Shown here piece by piece: positions 6,227 through 10,658 of a DNA stretch of 10,658 nt (position 1 is its first letter; each line of letters starts with the position of its first letter). Source of the DNA: an uncultured Candidatus Nemicrothrix sp. (lineage in GTDB: Bacteria; Actinomycetota; Acidimicrobiia; Acidimicrobiales; UBA8592); contig CAJWRY010000050.1 in the NCBI GenBank assembly GCA_913046155.1, forward strand, positions 1 through 10,658. The letters are read 5' to 3'. The notes under the pieces are model-generated. The model did not search any database, was not told where the DNA came from, and was given only the letters and a program-made list of their open reading frames with translations. The translations under genes and the position numbers were made by a program.

Positions 6227-6232
6227 AGGGTA
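6227..6232 (-). promoter_or_regulatory. Candidate leaderless -10 element of asd
   Basis: On the minus strand, TACCCT (TANNNT form) ends exactly six bases before the asd ATG, which would place the transcript start at the start codon. If real, asd can be expressed independently of the upstream SNF2-SWIM genes. No clear -35 is visible. Confidence 0.33.
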
Positions 6233-6271
6233 CTCACAAGAACGGGTCTTTGTGGGGCTTTTCTACCCGAA

Positions 6272-7012
6272 CTAGGATTTTATGTTCATACCAAGAAATT
6301 CTTTAATCGTTTCAATTGCATCTTCGAAGATAGGGAAAATATTCTGACCATCAATTTGTACTTCAGGTGGACCATGCTTCTGTTTCATGATTGGGTTATT
6401 TGCAGTAAGTTTTGATACTGGTTCTTGTTCTTTAGGGAAAGAAAAGAATGACTCCATGTCAGGAGTTAACACAGATTCATTACTCTTTTCTTCTTTGAAA
6501 TTTATGAATCTGCCCGGCATGGTATCCCGCAGTTGCTGGATTGTACTTTTTCGTGAAGTAATTGAACTATCGTTCTTAATTGGTGCTTCTTGGTCAACTG
6601 AATCACTTTCGAGTTCTATCCCTCGCCATTTAAGTATTACGTTGGGATCGTCTTCACATTCTTTCAAAAGCTGAAGTAGTGCCGCTATCTCATGACGGCA
6701 AGGAGTTGCCCAATCAGGGCACACGTGGTGAATTTGGATTTCAGCCACTTTTGGTACTGCTTCGTGGAGGTTACCAGAAAGTACGGCTCGCCGAACGTTC
6801 TCCGAAGGTGGGGTGGTATGGATTTCGACATCAAATGCTCTTTCCCTCTTGTCGTGGATTTCAAATGAAACTGAGCCTTGCTGAACGAAGAAGTCTTTCA
6901 CTGCTCCTTTTCGCTGAATCGCTACGCCTGGACCAAGAGGGTCTTTATAATTCGTATACGCTGCAATGAGTTGCATGATGCTTTCTCCGAGCTGTGACGA
7001 TGGCCTAATCAT
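6272..7012 (-). CDS. SWIM zinc-finger protein, partner of the SNF2 helicase
   Basis: The 246-residue protein carries a SWIM-type zinc-binding motif at residues 96-107: HVCPDWATPCRH. SWIM fingers (CxC-xn-CxH) are predicted DNA- or protein-binding modules, and CPDWATPCRH is a close match to bacterial SWIM proteins encoded next to SNF2 helicases. The first zinc ligand, normally Cys, is His96 here; histidine could still bind zinc. The region before the finger (residues 28-90) is beta-rich in appearance, resembling the N-terminal part of this family but diverged. Residues 130-220 are polar, acidic and low in predicted structure. The ATG overlaps the SNF2 stop as ATGA (7009-7012), so translation is coupled and the two products probably work together. 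The cellular role of the pair is not established. Confidence 0.78.
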   Translation of the reverse strand: MIRPSSQLGESIMQLIAAYTNYKDPLGPGVAIQRKGAVKDFFVQQGSVSFEIHDKRERAFDVEIHTTPPSENVRRAVLSGNLHEAVPKVAEIQIHHVCPDWATPCRHEIAALLQLLKECEDDPNVILKWRGIELESDSVDQEAPIKNDSSITSRKSTIQQLRDTMPGRFINFKEEKSNESVLTPDMESFFSFPKEQEPVSKLTANNPIMKQKHGPPEVQIDGQNIFPIFEDAIETIKEFLGMNIKS

Positions 7013-9663
7013 TCTTGCACCGCCGTTGTTAGATTGAGAGAAAATATTTCGCGAAGTTGATCTGTACCCATATCAGTAAACCATTCATCGCCAGTACCTA
7101 CGCTTTGAGAGGCGAGTTCTCTTTTATCAATGAGTAACTGATTAATTCTTTCCTCAAGTGTTCCACGGCAAACTAATTTGTGGACAAAAACAGTTTTCTG
7201 CTGACCTATTCTCCATGCTCGGTCAGTAGCTTGATCTTCTACTGCTGGGTTCCACCATCGATCAAAATGAATAACCCTGTTCGCAGACGTAAGATTAAGA
7301 CCTGTTCCACCTGCTTTTAGCGAAATCAAAAGAACGGGTGGTCCTTCTTCATTTTGAAATTGATCAATCATCTTTTGCCGTTTATTTCTCGTGACTCCCC
7401 CATGAAGAAAATCTGGTCGTGCCCCGATAGTTTCCGTAAGATGTTCAGATAAGAGATCGCCCATGACACGGTATTGAGTAAAAACAAGCACTCTTTGGCC
7501 AGCTTCGTTTATTTCAGTTAACAGTTCTTGGAGCCGCGTAACTTTTCCTGATCGTGCGTCAAGATTGCTTCCATCCGCTAAAAAATGTGCTGGATGGTTA
7601 CAAATTTGTTTAAGTTTCGTCAAAGTCGCAAGGATCAAACCGCGACGTTTCATGCCTTCTGACGTCTCTGCTTCTTTTAAAAAATCATTAAGGACAGCTT
7701 GATACAGTCCAGCTTGTTCGTGAGTGAGGTGTGACCATACAATTTGCTCAATCTTTTCAGGAAGATCAGGAACTAGAGATTTATCATCCTTCGTTCTTCT
7801 TAAAATAAAGGGGTCTGTCAGCTTACGCATATTGATCAAAGCGTTCTGATCTTTTTTTTGCTCTATTGGTGTTGCAAATTTATCTTTAAACCAAGTTACT
7901 CCTCCAAGCATTCCAGGATTAATTGCATCTAATATTGACCAAAGCTCAGACAACCTATTTTCGACTGGTGTACCTGTAAGCGCTATTTTTTGATCCGCAG
8001 TTAATTGACGTATTGCTATCGCTGCATGGGTTTGATGGTTCTTTATGAATTGCGCTTCATCACAGATAACTAGATCCCAATTTACTTTTGATAGAGTTTC
8101 TATATCTCTTGTGGCTGTTCCGTAAGTGCTAACGACGATATCAAACGAGTTGACCATCCTTATCAGTTCATCTCCTGTGGGTCGTTTGGGTCCATGTAGT
8201 ATAAGAACATTTAAATTTGGTGTGAAATGGGATGCTTCTTGTTCCCAATTATGGACTACTGATAATGGGCAGATAACAAGATTGGGCTTTTCAGTAGTTC
8301 TTAATTGAATATGTGCTAAAGCCGTTGGTGTTTTTCCTAACCCCATGTCATCGGCGAGACAGCCTCCAAGTCCTATCCGGCTAAGAAACTGTAGCCAACT
8401 CAGCGCTCGTCTTTGATATGGGCGAAGCGATCCTTGAAATGTGCTGGATTCATTTTCCTCAGTTAGGTCAGTGTCTGGTAAACCATCAATAAGCTTAGTT
8501 AGCCAATCATCAGCTGTTTGAGTTTCTGGGGAAAGCAAAGCTGCTTCGAATTCTGAATTACTATCCCCAGTACCTATCTCAGCGGTAATTCTTAATAAAT
8601 CGGTAGGAGATAGGTAGCGGTCATTTTTTCTTCTGTTTTCTAATTCCTTTAATGCAATCTCAGCCTGTTGATTATCTATATGAACCCATTCCCCTTTTAT
8701 TTGAACAAGGTTAGTTTTGGACTCTGCTAGTTGAAGAAGTTCATGTTCAGAAAGTGACTGGTCTCCAAGTGCTAAGTCCCAGTTAACGTCAACCATTGCC
8801 TTTCCAAGATTTGCTGTGATTCCCCCTTTCTCACTGGGAGTAGCGCGTGCAGCTAATCTAATACTTTGTTTTAGTAACCCTTTGGGAACAAGAACTGGGA
8901 CTCGTAACCTGTCACAAATATGAATGCCGTCTATGAGTAAGAGTGAAACATCGTCAATAGATAACGTTGCTGTATCGGTAGTCGCTTCCAGCCCTATATG
9001 GTCTAAACCGGGCACGCTTGAACTTATAAGGTCAATAGTTTCACTCATGAAGCTTCGTAACGCATCAGGATGCTCAGATAGTCCGAAGTCAGCGATCAGC
9101 TTTGTATCAAGCAATAGATCTCTCCAAGTGGCAACATTATCGGGGGATGAATTGTTGTATATTTCAAAAATTATTTTCCAAGGTTCGTCTTTATCGTTTG
9201 GCAGTAACCTCATTTGGCAAGATATTTTGATTCCAGTTTCAGCGTGTAACTTTTCGTACTGAAGGTTTGACGATAATTCAAGTAGCGCATTATCTATGTT
9301 GATCGTGTCGGTGATGAAATAGCCTGATGTTTCTGACAGTGCCGTACAAATATTTCTAAGAGACTTTAATTCCGGGGAGCGTTTACGTGGTAGGTATGGC
9401 TTCCAATTTGAATGCTGGAGAATTTTCCGGCAGGATGCATCAACCAAGTGATTCTGAAAGTTCATGAGCTCTTCTTCAGATCTGAACCCAACTACCTCTG
9501 GCATTGACTTAAAATGTTGCTTTCGTTGTCGAGTTAAACCTTCATGATTTAAGAGATTCCACGTTGCTTTCCAGCGGAGACCATCATGAGTAAGTGACGG
9601 AAATATTAAATCACTTCCTATTGCATGTATTAAGTCATTTAAGAGTTTATGCATCCATTGCAT
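7009..9663 (-). CDS. SNF2-family DNA helicase/translocase
   Basis: An SF2 ATPase of the Swi2/Snf2 group, expected to translocate on double-stranded DNA or remodel DNA-protein complexes. Numbering from the ATG at 9663 (884 residues): an N-terminal SNF2-associated region (about 1-400); Q-like LRPYQRRALSWL (413-424); Walker A DDMGLGKT with Lys444; DEAQ box (535-538); LTGTP (562-566); motif IV VLVFTQY (725-731); motif V GGTGLNLT; motif VI DQATDRAWRIGQ (810-821) with arginine fingers at 815 and 818. All ATPase motifs look intact. AGGTGGAG lies seven bases before this ATG, a plausible ribosome site. However, the same frame is open for another 97 codons upstream, to the lysC stop, without any ATG, GTG or TTG; including it gives 981 residues, closer to full-length actinobacterial relatives. 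The true start is therefore uncertain. The downstream SWIM gene overlaps by 4 bases. Confidence 0.93.
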   Translation of the reverse strand: MQWMHKLLNDLIHAIGSDLIFPSLTHDGLRWKATWNLLNHEGLTRQRKQHFKSMPEVVGFRSEEELMNFQNHLVDASCRKILQHSNWKPYLPRKRSPELKSLRNICTALSETSGYFITDTINIDNALLELSSNLQYEKLHAETGIKISCQMRLLPNDKDEPWKIIFEIYNNSSPDNVATWRDLLLDTKLIADFGLSEHPDALRSFMSETIDLISSSVPGLDHIGLEATTDTATLSIDDVSLLLIDGIHICDRLRVPVLVPKGLLKQSIRLAARATPSEKGGITANLGKAMVDVNWDLALGDQSLSEHELLQLAESKTNLVQIKGEWVHIDNQQAEIALKELENRRKNDRYLSPTDLLRITAEIGTGDSNSEFEAALLSPETQTADDWLTKLIDGLPDTDLTEENESSTFQGSLRPYQRRALSWLQFLSRIGLGGCLADDMGLGKTPTALAHIQLRTTEKPNLVICPLSVVHNWEQEASHFTPNLNVLILHGPKRPTGDELIRMVNSFDIVVSTYGTATRDIETLSKVNWDLVICDEAQFIKNHQTHAAIAIRQLTADQKIALTGTPVENRLSELWSILDAINPGMLGGVTWFKDKFATPIEQKKDQNALINMRKLTDPFILRRTKDDKSLVPDLPEKIEQIVWSHLTHEQAGLYQAVLNDFLKEAETSEGMKRRGLILATLTKLKQICNHPAHFLADGSNLDARSGKVTRLQELLTEINEAGQRVLVFTQYRVMGDLLSEHLTETIGARPDFLHGGVTRNKRQKMIDQFQNEEGPPVLLISLKAGGTGLNLTSANRVIHFDRWWNPAVEDQATDRAWRIGQQKTVFVHKLVCRGTLEERINQLLIDKRELASQSVGTGDEWFTDMGTDQLREIFSLNLTTAVQE

Positions 9664-9954
9664 CGAGGGACTCCACCTCTGGTTTGGATGTTTTTTTGAG
9701 AAGAGATAGTAGATATCAGTTGGCTTTACTTCTAAAGCCGTAATTGACTGCTGAGTTATTATTGGATTGTCTATAGTGCAAGTCGTGAGATTAGCATCAC
9801 GCGTGGCCCAACGATTGCCTACAAATGTTCCTGCTAGCCGTCGGAGTTCTACACCGTTGGTTGGGCCGTTATCACTCCAACCCCAAAAGAAAGTTCCTTC
9901 GTGGGTATGAGTAATATGAAGTGACGATGGGGTTTTGTTCCAGTCGATTACAAC
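9664..9954 (-). other. Start-less open frame continuous with the SNF2 gene (likely N-terminal region)
   Basis: Between the lysC TGA and the first SNF2 ATG lie 97 codons in the SNF2 frame with no stop and no ATG, GTG, TTG or CTG. The translation begins VVIDWNKTPSSLHITHTHEG and continues TFFWGWSDNGPTNGVELRRL, which looks like protein and resembles how family N-termini usually run (a short hydrophobic strand, a Trp, then a W-G element). An ATC codon at 9946-9948 has GGTGA, a perfect piece of the anti-Shine-Dalgarno complement, six bases upstream, and could be a rare near-cognate start. A GTG overlapping the lysC stop (9956-9958) is in the wrong frame by one base. A 7-bp inverted repeat, AACCCCA/TGGGGTT, spans 9879-9934. 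Either this is coding by an unusual start, a one-base error or frameshift, or a decayed N-terminus. Confidence 0.6.
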
Positions 9955-10434
9955 TCACCCTTTGTCCAATTCAAACGCTTGATGCAAAATATTCGTAGCC
10001 TTTTCAATATCTGCTTTATTCACGACACAAGAAACTCGGATCGCAGATGTAGAGATCATATGGATATTTATACTCTCAGATGAAAGCGTTTCAAAGATCG
10101 TAGCTGCGACACCAGGATTGCTTGCCATTCCTGCTCCAATAACTGATACGCGGCCTACTGAATCATCTGTGCTGACTTCTCCAGCCCCAATTTCTGAAGC
10201 TACGGACGTCATTATTTCTTTACCTATTTCCATTTGTTCAGTAGGTAGGGTGAAAGAAATATCTGTAACTCCTTCATCGGATGTATTTTGGACGATCATG
10301 TCCACATTTACGTCACTATCAGCGAGTGGTCTGAAGATAGCTGCGGCTACTCCAGGATTATCTGGTACCCCCGACACCGTTACTTTTGATTGAGATGTAT
10401 CGGGAACAACTGCCGAAATAATAGGTTTTTCCAT
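9955..10434 (-). CDS. Possible separately translated aspartate kinase beta subunit (ACT domains)
   Basis: An in-frame ATG inside lysC (Met of SMEKPIISAVVPD) is preceded by a near-perfect Shine-Dalgarno. Starting there gives a 159-residue product made of the two ACT domains only. In Bacillus subtilis and Corynebacterium glutamicum, lysC contains exactly such an internal start, producing a beta subunit of about 160-170 residues that pairs with the full-length alpha chain to form the lysine/threonine-sensitive enzyme. The product's size, position and start agree with those systems. That it is used here is inference. Confidence 0.65.
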   Translation of the reverse strand: MEKPIISAVVPDTSQSKVTVSGVPDNPGVAAAIFRPLADSDVNVDMIVQNTSDEGVTDISFTLPTEQMEIGKEIMTSVASEIGAGEVSTDDSVGRVSVIGAGMASNPGVAATIFETLSSESINIHMISTSAIRVSCVVNKADIEKATNILHQAFELDKG

Positions 10435-10658
10435 TGAATTTTCCTCCTTTGTAACCCAGGTTCCTGGCTCCCAGGTGAATGCTGAGCGAACGTGTAATTT
10501 AACTCCATATGAACGGGCAACTTCGACTGATCTCATAGCTGGTTTCGGGCATCCCACTGCTGTCATTTCAAGTAATTCATCAAAGCTGATAGATGGCATT
10601 TTTTTTGCTTGTTCACAGACTCTTGGGTCTGTTGTGAAGACTCCTGACACATCAGTAT
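9955..10658 (-). CDS. lysC: Aspartate kinase (5' end cut by window edge)
   Basis: LysC phosphorylates aspartate with ATP, the first committed step to lysine, threonine, methionine and diaminopimelate, and is feedback-inhibited through ACT domains. The frame enters from the window edge reading TDVSGVFTTDPRV, the end of the kinase domain, so GTG at 10650 is an internal valine, not the start. SFDELLEM and HVRSAFTWEPGTWV complete the kinase part. Two ACT domains follow: KVTVSGVPDNPGVAAAIF and RVSVIGAGMASNPGVAATIF, with IHMISTSAIRVSCVV closing the second. The usual GAKVLHPRSVE region reads GCPKPAMRSVE. A strong internal ribosome site precedes Met at 10434. The TGA stop is immediately followed, in the same frame, by the SNF2 open frame. 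The N-terminal catalytic lobe lies outside the window. Confidence 0.95.
   Translation of the reverse strand, partial: TDVSGVFTTDPRVCEQAKKMPSISFDELLEMTAVGCPKPAMRSVEVARSYGVKLHVRSAFTWEPGTWVTKEENSMEKPIISAVVPDTSQSKVTVSGVPDNPGVAAAIFRPLADSDVNVDMIVQNTSDEGVTDISFTLPTEQMEIGKEIMTSVASEIGAGEVSTDDSVGRVSVIGAGMASNPGVAATIFETLSSESINIHMISTSAIRVSCVVNKADIEKATNILHQAFELDKG
10443..10450 (-). promoter_or_regulatory. Internal Shine-Dalgarno within lysC
   Basis: AAAGGAGG on the minus strand sits eight bases before the in-frame ATG at 10434. It is the strongest ribosome-binding site in the window, stronger than those of most annotated starts, and lies at the junction between kinase and ACT domains. It decides the proposed beta-subunit start. 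Confidence 0.7.

Noticed and set aside
6243..6269. CGGGT/ACCCG inverted repeat between the SWIM and asd genes as a terminator.
   Set aside because: Only 5 bp with a 17-base loop and no T tract.
6155..6415. A plus-strand open frame across the asd/SWIM junction.
   Set aside because: Overlaps the starts and ends of two well-supported genes on the other strand and has no domain-like features.
9955..9957. The lysC TGA read as selenocysteine, fusing LysC to the SNF2 protein, since selB lies in the same window.
   Set aside because: LysC ends at a normal length after its second ACT domain, no SECIS-like hairpin sits at the right distance, and no homologous LysC-SNF2 fusion is known to me.
1..10658. 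CRISPR array, insertion sequence, or defence/toxin system.
   Set aside because: No regularly spaced repeats, transposase motifs or known defence domains were seen; SNF2-SWIM alone is not enough to call a defence system, and single-domain MazG-like proteins are usually housekeeping.

Overview
The window looks like chromosomal core sequence from an actinobacterium with unusually low GC for that phylum. A WhiB-type iron-sulfur regulator is diagnostic of Actinobacteriota, and the SNF2/SWIM gene pair, the actinobacterial-style NfeD-like protein and the LysC/Asd sequences all fit. The AT-leaning base composition and short spacers suggest an uncultured, possibly marine, lineage such as low-GC Acidimicrobiia; that placement is inference. 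There are no transposases, integrases, phage genes or CRISPR arrays, and no gap between genes exceeds 300 bases.

Layout, left to right. The left edge cuts a selenocysteine-specific elongation factor gene (selB, + strand), followed by deoD-type purine nucleoside phosphorylase (+). Converging on these is a minus-strand group: a STAS anti-sigma-factor antagonist, an NfeD-like membrane protein 9 bases behind it, and then whiB, which seems to have its own promoter. A stand-alone, partly degenerate receiver-domain protein is divergent (+) from the STAS gene. tRNA-Pro(CGG) lies on the minus strand. A small MazG-like pyrophosphohydrolase (+) converges on a long minus-strand block that runs from the right edge: lysC (cut by the edge), an SNF2-family helicase, a SWIM zinc-finger protein overlapping it by 4 bases, and asd.

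How the genes work together. LysC and Asd catalyse the first two steps of the aspartate pathway (aspartate to aspartyl phosphate to aspartate semialdehyde). The SNF2-SWIM pair sits between them in the same direction. The STAS protein, the receiver protein and WhiB are all regulatory; the STAS promoter region carries a close match to the actinobacterial SigF/SigB-type promoter, which would fit a partner-switching stress circuit whose other members are not in the window.

Points most worth following up: (1) the SNF2 reading frame continues for 97 stop-free codons upstream of its first ATG, right up to the lysC stop, with no ATG, GTG or TTG; (2) a very strong Shine-Dalgarno inside lysC placed to start a separate ACT-domain beta subunit; (3) SelB has TKxS instead of the GTPase TKxD motif; (4) the NfeD-like protein appears to lack both the protease nucleophile and the C-terminal OB domain; (5) the genes lacking a Shine-Dalgarno share a TANNNT hexamer exactly six bases before ATG, suggesting leaderless transcripts.
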